NCBI GenBank assembly: GCA_001817765.1
Contig: MHIZ01000004.1
Span: forward strand, 1 to 12,937
Origin: Candidatus Colwellbacteria bacterium RIFCSPLOWO2_02_FULL_44_20b
GTDB taxonomy: Bacteria; Patescibacteriota; Minisyncoccia; UBA6257; Colwellbacteraceae
DNA length: 12,937 nucleotides
Reading direction: 5' to 3'
Shown: positions 6,350 through 12,879 of the stretch, in pieces
Layout: each line of letters opens with the position of its first letter
How positions within the stretch are numbered: the first letter of the stretch is position 1
Program-made: the position numbers and the translations under genes
Notes under the pieces: generated by a model
The model's input: the letters and a program-made list of their open reading frames with translations, nothing else
The model's database searches: none
What the model was told of the DNA's origin: nothing

Positions 6350-6374
6350 TTCCTAATTTATATTATTTTTATTG

Positions 6375-6446
6375 TGCGCGCTGAGGGGATCGAACCCCCG
6401 GCCTACTCGGTGTAAACGAGTCGCTCTACCACTGAGCTAAGCGCGC
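6375..6446 (-). tRNA. tRNA-Val(UAC)
   Basis: A complete 72-nt cloverleaf including discriminator A. The acceptor stem GCGCGCT/AGCGCGC is fully paired. The D arm is GCTCAGTGGTAGAGC, the anticodon arm has stem ACTCG/CGAGT with loop TTTACAC (anticodon UAC, valine GUA/GUG), and the T-loop is TTCGATC. CCA is not encoded (ACAA follows), so CCA must be added by nucleotidyltransferase. Its own promoter and terminator flank it. Confidence 0.95.
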
Positions 6447-6457
6447 GATACTGAATT

Positions 6458-6463
6458 ACTATA
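6458..6463 (-). promoter_or_regulatory. Probable -10 box of tRNA-Val
   Basis: TATAGT on the minus strand (one mismatch to TATAAT) lies 11 nt upstream of the mature tRNA 5' end, which puts the start about 5 nt before the tRNA. A -35 box is poor (TTTCTA at the right distance). Confidence 0.5.
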
Positions 6464-6526
6464 TTCGAAAAGTTATTTTTTAGAAAGGGTTTTCTTTCTT
6501 ATGTTTTCTATGGTAGAAATTGAGAA

Positions 6527-9500
6527 ATGGCATTACGTTACAAACTTTTTCTCTTTTTTCTTTTCTTTACTGGCTTCTTTTTTATTTTTAGTGATAGAGC
6601 TGTTGCGGCGAATCCTTATATTCAAAATGTGATTTTTTCTCAGGATGAACTAGGAGATTATATTGAATTTGACTGGGTCGATGCGCCGGGACAAATAGAC
6701 GACGGTTATTATGGTTGTCAGCGTAATCTTGTAGCTATTTGGCTTGATAGATTTAATCCTAACGGAGTGATAGAAGGCATGACCATTATGCCGGACTCTA
6801 ATTCCGTAAGTCTAGTCGGAGATTTTATGAGTGGAAACGCTGGGAGTAGTTACAGCGGTTTTGGTAATAGTGGTTTTGCTTCTGGAAGGCCGACGTCCAA
6901 CTGCAGTTCTTTTTTTGGTCCTCAAGAACCGGTACTTAGCGAATACTTACCGCGACATCTCAAGACATACTTTAATCCGGCATGGTTGCCGCAACAATTG
7001 TCGTTTTCTGCCGAGGATTTTATTACCATTCAACTTCTTGGGTTGCAGTACAACACGGGTCTTATCAAGATCTTTGCTCACGATCCGGAACAATACTTCT
7101 ACCAACCATCAACTAATCCTTTTCCCGCATTGCCTTTTGAGAATCTTCAGTTTGGGTTTAATGAAAATAGTGAACTTACCGTAAGTTTTGATTGGGTTCA
7201 TCCGGATCGGAACGGATTGTTGCTTGTTGGGATGAATGGCTCGATTAACTATTCTAACGGATCATCGTTCGAGCCTGATCTTTCTAAAAATGATTCATTT
7301 ATTTTTGAGGGCGGAGGTAATAATAATCTTAATCAACCGAATTGGCTTAATTATTGGCCAAGCGGCGGATCACAATTTAATCGTGGAGAACACTATGAAC
7401 TGTCTGTGAGGCAACTTCACCGTTGGACGCCTGCCCGCGATTTTACTTCGTGTAGCATCCATTATCCATGTCCCTTACAACAATATCAGGTTGAAGCTTT
7501 TATGGGACGCGAGTTTTTGCCTGATGACTACATAACCATTTCTTTCACATCGAGCGAACCCTATCAATATACATTCAATAATGAGACGAAGTATTATTTT
7601 CAACCACAACAAGGCATTGATCCCGTGATAGTTATTCCAGGGATTTTAGGCTCGTGGCCGGTGCCGGAACTATCTTGGCAGATCGATCCTGTAAGTTTGC
7701 AACCTTTTCTTACTTCAGCTGGCGTACCAGGATCTTTGCATTTAAAGTTGTCTGATTTGAGAGTAGATCCGATTTTGGGCGTTTACGATAATTTATTTGT
7801 GGCGCTTCAAAGAGCGGGATATATTGCTGGAGAAACCTTATTTGCTTTTCCGTATGAATGGCGACAGAGTAATGTGATCACGGCTCAAAAGTTGGAAGAG
7901 ATGATCGCTGAGGTCAAGGATATCTGTCAGTGCGGGCGGGTTGATTTAGTTGCTCATTCAATGGGTGGATTAGTTGCTCGTTCTTATATTCAGGGGCCGG
8001 ACTATCAGGATGATGTTGATCAGCTTGTTTTTCTCGGGACTCCGCATTTGGGGTCGCCTAAAAGTTATTTACAATGGGAAGCGTTAGAGGGATTCGATAG
8101 CGATCTTGAAAAAGTATTAGCTAAAGCAGTTTTCAAATTGGAGGCTTTAAAACACGGTTATTTAAATACATTAAATTACATCCGAGATGGAATTCTTTCA
8201 TTAGAGCAACTTCTTCCGATTTACGATTACCTTAAAGAAAGTTCAACAGGAGAACTCAGATCGTATCCTACTGATTATCCAATAAACAGTTTTCTTGAGA
8301 TTCTTAATAACGATGTTGCTCTTAATCTTTTAAAAAATAGAGTTGAGATAATCAATATAGAAGGAGACGCTGGAGATCAAAGTACTCTTAACTTTATTAG
8401 AGTAGAGCCAGACCCAGATTCGGAAGATGATAAATGGATTCATGGAATACCGGAGAATTTCGAGAATAACTTGAGTCAAGGATTAGAAAATGGACCGGGG
8501 GATGGCACGGTGCCAAGGTCTAGCCAAGATTTGCCTGGGGCGAACTCCTTTGTTATTAGTTCGGGACACAGCGAGTTGCCAACCAACGCGCAACAAGACG
8601 TTATAGAAGAGCTAATCGGTATTAGGCCAACTGAATTTATTGATCTTTCTTTTGTTAGAAAATTACTGTTTATTAACATTAAGTCGCCAGCTGACTTTTA
8701 CATTCTTGCGCCTGACGGAAAGCGACTTGGTAAAGATTTTCTTACTGATAATACCTTCAATGAAATCCCATTTGGTTATTACACGGGTTTCGATACCGAT
8801 ATTGAATTTGTAACTATTCCTAATCCACTTGATGGAGATTATAAGATTTTTCTACGGGGGACAGACGAGGGTGAGTATGAATTGGAGGTAAATTTGATTG
8901 ATGATAACTCTATAGTAACTGGTATCGAAGGAGGATATATTGTAGAGGATCTTGAAGAGACTCTTAATGTTGTTTTAGATTCTTCTTTGCGGGAAGTGAT
9001 CGAGGTTAAACCAGAGGATCAGACGCCCCCAAGTATAGTTATTAGTAGTCCTCAAGAAGATAAAGTGTATACACGCCAAGACTTTTTAACTATTAATTAT
9101 TTAGTTACTGATGATACTGGCGTACAGGATGTAGAAGCTACACTAGGTTCTGAACCAAGAGGCGTTCTAAACGGTGAGGTAGTTGATTTGTTTTTTGAGG
9201 ATATCGGTACGCACACTTTGACGATTACAGCAAAAGATTATCTTAGTAATGAAACGACTTTGACTATGAGTTTTGAAGTCGGTGTTACATACGATTCTTT
9301 TACCAAGGACATCAAAAGAGCTTACGGCCTGGGCTGGATAAAGAATAAAACCATCTACAATACCTTGCTTACACAAGCTGGGAACGTTAAGAAGGCTAAG
9401 AATAATCTTGCTCGCAGGATTCAGCTTCAAACTATTACGTCTTTGGTGAGTACTTTTTATAATCTTGGTTTCATTACCAAGGAAGGATATAATTTGTTGA

Positions 9501-9535
9501 ATGGGGATGTTGGATATTTAATTGGTAAATTGTAG
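6527..9535 (+). CDS. Large exported LCAT/PGAP1-like alpha/beta-hydrolase (putative lipase/acyltransferase)
   Basis: This is a 1002-residue exported protein. A signal peptide (hydrophobic 6-22, cleavage near AVA-AN, about residue 28) is followed by two similar beta-rich units (about 31-200 and 205-360). They share openings ending in EFDW or SFDW and closings with FITI/YITI then YF.QP. The hydrolase domain (about 365-690) opens with VIVIPGILGSWP. It has the nucleophile elbow AHSMGG (S478), GDGTVP (D659) and SGHSELP (H681), an order and spacing like LCAT and lysosomal phospholipase A2. A beta domain (about 700-820), an Ig-like domain opening TPPSIVISSP (about 833-918) and a helical tail resembling FIMAH domains (about 925-1002) follow. 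It probably hydrolyses or transfers acyl esters outside the cell, perhaps on host or environmental lipids; the substrate is unknown. The ATG is the only reasonable start. It is slightly more AT-rich than the replication cluster and is followed after 4 nt by a membrane-protein gene. Confidence 0.82.
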   Translation: MALRYKLFLFFLFFTGFFFIFSDRAVAANPYIQNVIFSQDELGDYIEFDWVDAPGQIDDGYYGCQRNLVAIWLDRFNPNGVIEGMTIMPDSNSVSLVGDFMSGNAGSSYSGFGNSGFASGRPTSNCSSFFGPQEPVLSEYLPRHLKTYFNPAWLPQQLSFSAEDFITIQLLGLQYNTGLIKIFAHDPEQYFYQPSTNPFPALPFENLQFGFNENSELTVSFDWVHPDRNGLLLVGMNGSINYSNGSSFEPDLSKNDSFIFEGGGNNNLNQPNWLNYWPSGGSQFNRGEHYELSVRQLHRWTPARDFTSCSIHYPCPLQQYQVEAFMGREFLPDDYITISFTSSEPYQYTFNNETKYYFQPQQGIDPVIVIPGILGSWPVPELSWQIDPVSLQPFLTSAGVPGSLHLKLSDLRVDPILGVYDNLFVALQRAGYIAGETLFAFPYEWRQSNVITAQKLEEMIAEVKDICQCGRVDLVAHSMGGLVARSYIQGPDYQDDVDQLVFLGTPHLGSPKSYLQWEALEGFDSDLEKVLAKAVFKLEALKHGYLNTLNYIRDGILSLEQLLPIYDYLKESSTGELRSYPTDYPINSFLEILNNDVALNLLKNRVEIINIEGDAGDQSTLNFIRVEPDPDSEDDKWIHGIPENFENNLSQGLENGPGDGTVPRSSQDLPGANSFVISSGHSELPTNAQQDVIEELIGIRPTEFIDLSFVRKLLFINIKSPADFYILAPDGKRLGKDFLTDNTFNEIPFGYYTGFDTDIEFVTIPNPLDGDYKIFLRGTDEGEYELEVNLIDDNSIVTGIEGGYIVEDLEETLNVVLDSSLREVIEVKPEDQTPPSIVISSPQEDKVYTRQDFLTINYLVTDDTGVQDVEATLGSEPRGVLNGEVVDLFFEDIGTHTLTITAKDYLSNETTLTMSFEVGVTYDSFTKDIKRAYGLGWIKNKTIYNTLLTQAGNVKKAKNNLARRIQLQTITSLVSTFYNLGFITKEGYNLLNGDVGYLIGKL

Positions 9536-9539
9536 AAAT

Positions 9540-9971
9540 ATGGAAAATCAACAAGTTCGAGATAAAAGAGAACGCTCAGTCGGCTTAAGGGTGGTATCTG
9601 TCTATCTTTTTAGTATTCTAATAAGTTTTTTCACGGCTTCTGTAGTAGGGAGCTTTTATAATTACCTTTTTAAAGTGGAGAGATTGGGTGCTTCTCTATT
9701 ATTTCCGAATTTCGGGTCGTCTCTGGAGGGCTTTATTTATAGTTACGTTTTTTTAGTTTCTTTATTTGCTACCTTATTAATTATAGAAAGTAAAAAACTA
9801 TTTCTTACTTGGTTCGTTGGTACAATAGTTCTTATTTTACTATTTTTTCTTGGTGGCGGATTTAAACAATTACTTTTTCTTTTAGCTCTTTCAATCGCTG
9901 GTTTTGTAGTTGGTTTGATGACGAGATTTTTACTTAGAAAACTTAGACTGGCTAGTAGTAAATCTTATTGA
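9540..9971 (+). CDS. Small four-helix integral membrane protein of unknown function
   Basis: A 143-residue protein from the ATG at 9540; an earlier in-frame ATG at 9522 would overlap the lipase end and adds no recognisable residues. After a charged N-terminus (MENQQVRDKRERS) come four hydrophobic segments at about 18-40, 64-84, 88-106 and 107-131, ending in a basic tail (RKLRLASSKSY). This suggests cytoplasmic ends by the positive-inside rule. I do not recognise a family. It starts 4 nt after the lipase stop and is therefore likely co-transcribed with it. A strong terminator follows. Confidence 0.7.
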   Translation: MENQQVRDKRERSVGLRVVSVYLFSILISFFTASVVGSFYNYLFKVERLGASLLFPNFGSSLEGFIYSYVFLVSLFATLLIIESKKLFLTWFVGTIVLILLFFLGGGFKQLLFLLALSIAGFVVGLMTRFLLRKLRLASSKSY

Positions 9972-10042
9972 TGATTTTTCAGGAAGCGATTCTCCAAAAA
10001 ATTTTAGGGCGGGCGTTTGAATTCCGTTTATAAGGAAAACTA

Positions 10043-10069
10043 AAACCGACTCTTTTTGAGAGTCGGTTT
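10043..10069. terminator. Bidirectional Rho-independent terminator between convergent genes
   Basis: An 11-bp perfect stem (AAACCGACTCT/AGAGTCGGTTT) with a 5-nt loop. The minus-strand exit TAGTTTTCC and plus-strand exit GGGTTTT are both T-rich. It lies 72 nt after the membrane-protein stop and 5 nt after the minus-strand glycosidase-like stop, serving both. Confidence 0.85.
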
Positions 10070-10074
10070 GGGTT

Positions 10075-11484
10075 TTATGGCAGGGTCGGATTGTAATCCG
10101 TGCCAATATCTGCTTCGTGCATCAGAAGAACCTGAATATAGTACGCTGATGTGTCGATGAAGCGTGCCCATTCTTCTGCTTTATGGTTTTCGTTTTTGCT
10201 ATCTACCCAATCTTGAAAGCCGTTTGTGACTTTCGAAAATGGAGGGTGGTTTTTTGACCACCAAAGATTCGAATGACTCGTAGCCCAGTTGAGGCGCTTT
10301 TTCGATCGTTCGGCGTATTCTTTGTTTTTGAATTTCTCGGCATACATCCATTCGATTTTGGCTAATTGGAATCCGGGACCGGGATAAAGATAGTTATTTT
10401 CTTCCCTGTTGTCGAACCATTTATGCCAATGCGTTCCGAAGTATCGCCAGTCGTCTTCTGTGGTGCTCGTATATGTCATATTAGCGAGCCACCAATCGGA
10501 AAGATCTGCGACAAATGCGTCAATTGGTATTGCTCCGGTTTCGTACGGAGAAAAAACTGATTGATTGATATTCTCGGCACATGAGGGTAGTTCGTAGCTT
10601 GTTCCGTTGTAGCGGCGCTCTGTGAAAAATCCAGATCGTTCGTTATCGCGCATCGCAAGAAGTCCGTTTTTCAGCGCTTCAACTGTGTTTCTGTATCTGC
10701 TTTTTGGTTGTCCGAGATGGTTTGCCCAGTGTTCCATAGCCTCAAGTGCTGGTACAGCATTTGCCGAGCTATGAATGCGCACAGTTAAATCCGATGCGTT
10801 ACTTGGTAAGAGGTTAATTTCTTTTGCCGGGGTTTCTTGGTACATTCGAATCAAGTAATTTACGGCATCTTTTGCTATTGGCTCGGCTGTTTCTAACCAC
10901 TTGTTTGCTTCGGTAGCTTTTCCAGTCCGCACAAGATATTCGTAGTACTTATACATCGCGATTATGATTTGTGCGGTGTCGTCAGTTTGCCATTTCAGAT
11001 TTTCGGCTGTATCCATTCCGTCTGAGTTATAAAAAACTTGTTCGGGGAACGCTCCGTGATCTGGAGACGTTGAGTCGATGTTTTGCGCGTGGCGGCTCAA
11101 AATCCAATTTTCGAAAAATGATTTGAGTACCACATCGTACTGATTTATATCTTCTTCAAGCGTTGTGAGATGTATTGCGCCTTGCATCATACCAACCGAA
11201 GCCATCGCGGATTCGCCGGGATTTACCCAACTTTTCGCGGCCGGATCGCTATCTGCCGTGTGTGTAACATTTAGAGCACCATAAATATCGTCTTTTTTTT
11301 CTAAGAAGCCCCATTCTTTAGAAAATGGATTTGCTTCTGAAAATGAGGCAGAAGTTATGTAATCAAGTTCCGGACGTAGTAATGCAACGATGGGAAGATT
11401 CGAGGGATAGATAGTACGCGGGAAGAATAACCCTCCCGTGACCATTACAACCAAAAGTAATGTAATCAAAGGATGTTTTGACAT
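10075..11484 (-). CDS. Exported six-hairpin (alpha/alpha)-barrel glycosidase-like protein
   Basis: A 469-residue protein from the ATG at 11484. A TTG start at 11550 would add 22 residues without a signal-peptide-like feature, so it is less likely. An N-terminal hydrophobic segment (about residues 6-22) indicates export or membrane anchoring. The rest is helical, rich in Trp, Tyr and Asn, with repeated helix pairs, as in six-hairpin glycosidase folds (GH15/GH88/GH105-like superfamily). WQTDDTAQIIIAMYKYYEY (about 188-206) resembles the acidic barrel segments of those enzymes, and acidic and aromatic residues recur near WRYFGTHWHKWFD and FQDWVDSKN. I cannot assign a GH family or substrate; a non-catalytic carbohydrate-binding role is possible. 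It faces the membrane-protein gene tail to tail across a shared terminator and is divergent from the cysteine-rich protein gene at 11678. Confidence 0.6.
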   Translation of the reverse strand: MSKHPLITLLLVVMVTGGLFFPRTIYPSNLPIVALLRPELDYITSASFSEANPFSKEWGFLEKKDDIYGALNVTHTADSDPAAKSWVNPGESAMASVGMMQGAIHLTTLEEDINQYDVVLKSFFENWILSRHAQNIDSTSPDHGAFPEQVFYNSDGMDTAENLKWQTDDTAQIIIAMYKYYEYLVRTGKATEANKWLETAEPIAKDAVNYLIRMYQETPAKEINLLPSNASDLTVRIHSSANAVPALEAMEHWANHLGQPKSRYRNTVEALKNGLLAMRDNERSGFFTERRYNGTSYELPSCAENINQSVFSPYETGAIPIDAFVADLSDWWLANMTYTSTTEDDWRYFGTHWHKWFDNREENNYLYPGPGFQLAKIEWMYAEKFKNKEYAERSKKRLNWATSHSNLWWSKNHPPFSKVTNGFQDWVDSKNENHKAEEWARFIDTSAYYIQVLLMHEADIGTDYNPTLP

Positions 11485-11521
11485 ACAAAGAGAGGTTATT
11501 TTGTTATTAAGGGACGTGAAG

Positions 11522-11550
11522 AGAAAAGCATGAACAATGAAAAGAGTCAA
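11522..11550 (-). promoter_or_regulatory. Possible promoter of the glycosidase-like gene
   Basis: On the minus strand TTGACT (11550-11545) is followed after 17 nt by TTTTCT (11527-11522). The -35 box is good, the -10 poor. It lies 38 nt upstream of the chosen ATG, which also argues against the TTG start at 11550. Confidence 0.4.
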
Positions 11551-11579
11551 TATATATGGCTGTTTCTTGGGGTTCTATA

Positions 11580-11608
11580 TTGACTTTTCGTATTTTTTAT
11601 GGTATCAA
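11580..11608 (+). promoter_or_regulatory. Probable promoter of the cysteine-rich exported protein gene
   Basis: TTGACT (11580-11585), a 17-nt spacer, then TATCAA (11603-11608). The predicted start near 11615 leaves a leader of about 60 nt containing a hairpin. The -35 region is part of an inverted repeat shared with the divergent promoter (AGTCAATATA at 11545-11554 and TATATTGACT at 11576-11585). Confidence 0.5.
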
Positions 11609-11640
11609 TAACTAAAGGTTAATTAGTTAACTTTATTTAG

Positions 11641-11660
11641 GAAGTTTCTTACGAAACTTC
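11641..11660 (+). promoter_or_regulatory. Hairpin in the leader of the cysteine-rich protein gene
   Basis: GAAGTTTC and GAAACTTC form a perfect 8-bp stem with loop TTAC, ending 17 nt before the ATG. It has no T-tract, so it is not a terminator. It could be a translational control element or an operator. Its inner arms GTTTC/GAAAC equal those of parS but the centre differs. Confidence 0.5.
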
Positions 11661-11677
11661 GTTTAACAAAAGAATAT

Positions 11678-12121
11678 ATGACACGAAAACTTGTGCTCGT
11701 CGTTTTCGTCATAAGCGCGCTTGCGCTTGGCGGATTCTTTTATTTCGATGGTCGCGGTAACGCGGAGGCAGCAGTTGATACTGCTTCTACCGAATTACCG
11801 ATTCAGAATTGTCGCGAGGAATACGGCTGTTGGTTTCAAGAAGGTATGTCTCTTTCAGAAATCAAAGCTGCAAATCTTCGGCGATTGAAAGCCGACTCAG
11901 ACCCTCGTCTTTGCGATGGTTCGCTCGGATCAACTGATTTTCTCGATCTGAATGGCGACGATATCAACGACATTGATTGGGAATGTGGAAACGGGTGGTA
12001 TTATGCCTGTGCAACGACAAAAAAGGGAATAGTAAAACCATGCTATATTGATCCCTGTTCTGTGAGTGATTACTCGTGGTGTCCACGCGAAGACGAATCA
12101 GAGAAACCGATCGAAGTTTGA
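11678..12121 (+). CDS. Small exported cysteine-rich protein
   Basis: A 147-residue protein with a clear signal peptide (basic MTRK, hydrophobic 5-23, likely cleavage after AEA near residue 31). The mature part has eight cysteines (45, 51, 79, 103, 111, 122, 127, 135), an even number that would allow four disulfides outside the cell. Residues 90-102 (DLNGDDINDIDWE) look like a calcium-binding loop of the EF-hand/dockerin type, with Asp or Asn at alternating positions, but only one loop is present. I do not recognise the family. The gene has its own promoter, a leader hairpin and a strong terminator, so it is a single transcription unit. No Shine-Dalgarno sequence is visible before the ATG. Confidence 0.72.
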   Translation: MTRKLVLVVFVISALALGGFFYFDGRGNAEAAVDTASTELPIQNCREEYGCWFQEGMSLSEIKAANLRRLKADSDPRLCDGSLGSTDFLDLNGDDINDIDWECGNGWYYACATTKKGIVKPCYIDPCSVSDYSWCPREDESEKPIEV

Positions 12122-12132
12122 GAATCAAAATC

Positions 12133-12156
12133 AGAACCCGTTTTAAAACGGGTTCT
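12133..12156. terminator. Rho-independent terminator, 24-bp perfect palindrome
   Basis: AGAACCCG and CGGGTTCT enclose TTTTAAAA; the plus strand continues TTTTTATTTT. It terminates the cysteine-rich gene and, on the minus strand, lies 4 nt after the stop of the deoxyribosyltransferase-like gene, so it may serve both. Confidence 0.85.
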
Positions 12157-12159
12157 TTT

Positions 12160-12564
12160 TTATTTTGTAGCAGTCAGTTCTTGGAGTTTTTTCTTTGCTT
12201 CCTCGGCGAAACTTACAATGAAACCTGTTTTTCTAACAAATTCTATTGACCATTTTGGATTGCGGTCTTCGCGCCAGATGATAATTAATTTATCGCAAAA
12301 GTCTTCGGGAGTTTTTGTGTTGAGTGAATAAAAATATCCTATTTCTATCCATGTTGCTTCGGAGGGTGCGAGACCGGGGTTTGCTACCATATAGTCAGCG
12401 TTTTTAATCCCGTTTAAATCGTCAGGGAAAAATGTGTCGGGAGAGGTTTGATCTGAATCAAATTCCCAGTCATGGAAATCAAATTCTCTTAACTTCTTAA
12501 ACGATTCCTTCCAATTATTCTCGTACTCGTTTGCTTGCCCTGCGAGGTAGACTTTAGTTTTCAT
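12160..12564 (-). CDS. Nucleoside 2-deoxyribosyltransferase-like protein
   Basis: A 134-residue protein with the layout of the nucleoside 2-deoxyribosyltransferase superfamily. It has an N-terminal strand KVYLAG (4-9), a central DLNGIKNADYMVANP segment (49-63, the D..I..aD.vva motif), and the helix SEATWIEIGYFYS (68-80), where E74 sits at the place of the catalytic nucleophile glutamate. Members exchange or hydrolyse bases of deoxynucleosides, or act on nucleotides such as dNMPs in salvage or house-cleaning. The first glycine-rich strand is followed by an unusual ENNWKESF helix, and the exact substrate cannot be inferred. It lacks the usual S-x-GT before the EIGY motif (here EATW), so specificity or activity may differ. 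A TATAAA box about 15 nt upstream of the ATG (minus strand) may drive it, with no clear -35. Confidence 0.72.
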   Translation of the reverse strand: MKTKVYLAGQANEYENNWKESFKKLREFDFHDWEFDSDQTSPDTFFPDDLNGIKNADYMVANPGLAPSEATWIEIGYFYSLNTKTPEDFCDKLIIIWREDRNPKWSIEFVRKTGFIVSFAEEAKKKLQELTATK

Positions 12565-12630
12565 ATCTATCGTAGATTTTATACGAGTGGGCTAGGCAGG
12601 TCCGCCCGAGGCGAGACGGGGATCGAATCC

Positions 12631-12708
12631 CTCGACAAGCTCGGGACTTTTGGCCCCTCGGTGAGCTCGGGATCTACGATCTCTCGATAGACTCGGGACC
12701 TTTGGCCT
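12631..12708. repeat. Three tandem degenerate 26-bp repeats
   Basis: Units at 12631-12656, 12657-12682 and 12683-12708 share CTCG at the start and CTCGGGA in the middle. Units 1 and 3 match in 21 of 26 positions; unit 2 is more diverged. The CTCGACAAGCTCGGGAC core resembles REP-like intergenic repeats common in environmental small-genome bacteria (recalled, not searched). A tRNA T-arm-like string (GGATCGAATCCC, 12620-12631) directly precedes unit 1. No gene is seen between 12565 and 12718; the open frame across it looks spurious. Confidence 0.65.
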
Positions 12709-12738
12709 GCGACCACTGTGCGCATGCCTGGGTTCGAA

Positions 12739-12768
12739 TCCGCCTTCACGATGTTTTGGCGGGACAAG
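12739..12768 (-). other. 30-nt insertion at the T-stem/T-loop border of the outer tRNA
   Basis: Inserted between T-stem base 53 and T-loop base 54. It contains its own hairpin, CCGCC (12762-12758) pairing with GGCGG (12744-12740) around a 13-nt loop. Without it the T arm would be perfect (CCTGG TTCGAAC CCAGG). Confidence 0.6.
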
Positions 12769-12806
12769 CCAGGGACCTGCCGCTTACCTCGTCTTGCCGA
12801 AGTTTG

Positions 12807-12879
12807 TAGGCCAGGATGGATTCGAACCATCGACCTGCCGCTTATAAGACGGCTGCTCTAACCGCTGAGCTACTGGCCC
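12807..12879 (-). tRNA. tRNA-Ile(UAU), lying inside the interrupted tRNA
   Basis: A complete 73-nt cloverleaf: acceptor GGGCCAG with CTGGCCT (one G-U pair), D arm GCTCAGCGGTTAGAGC, anticodon stem GCCGT/GCGGC with loop CTTATAA (anticodon UAU), T arm GATGG TTCGAAT CCATC and discriminator A. CCA is not encoded. UAU reads AUA; most bacteria use a CAU anticodon modified to lysidine by TilS instead. A37, A73 and the U-A-U anticodon are consistent with isoleucine identity. Confidence 0.9.

Larger units (their letters stand above)
5789..6374. other. Gene-free centromere-like region with parS cluster and half-sites
   Basis: This 586-bp stretch between yraN and tRNA-Val has no convincing reading frame. 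It is T-rich on the plus strand and contains five full parS sites, one degenerate copy, scattered half-sites (TGTTTACA at 5823-5830, TGTTTTACA at 5970-5978, 6275-6283 and 6288-6296; the last two are 13 bp apart), a second repeat family at 5845, 6121 and 6231, and the tRNA terminator at its right end. The layout fits a ParB loading centre for chromosome segregation. The partner genes parA and parB are not in the window. Confidence 0.7.

Noticed and set aside
5789..6374. CRISPR array, because short repeats recur in the spacer
   Set aside because: The repeats are perfect palindromes with irregular spacing (60-120 bp), match parS exactly, and have no uniform spacers or cas genes.
11485..11550. 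N-terminal extension of the glycosidase-like protein from TTG at 11550
   Set aside because: It would overlap the TTGACT promoter box, and the signal-peptide-like start follows the ATG at 11484.
12601..12718. A further complete tRNA gene
   Set aside because: A T-arm-like string is present but its stem has mismatches, and no D arm, anticodon arm or matching acceptor can be placed.
12579..12830. 83-residue open frame on the minus strand
   Set aside because: It runs through tRNA sequence and tandem repeats, and its translation is low-complexity without a recognisable pattern.
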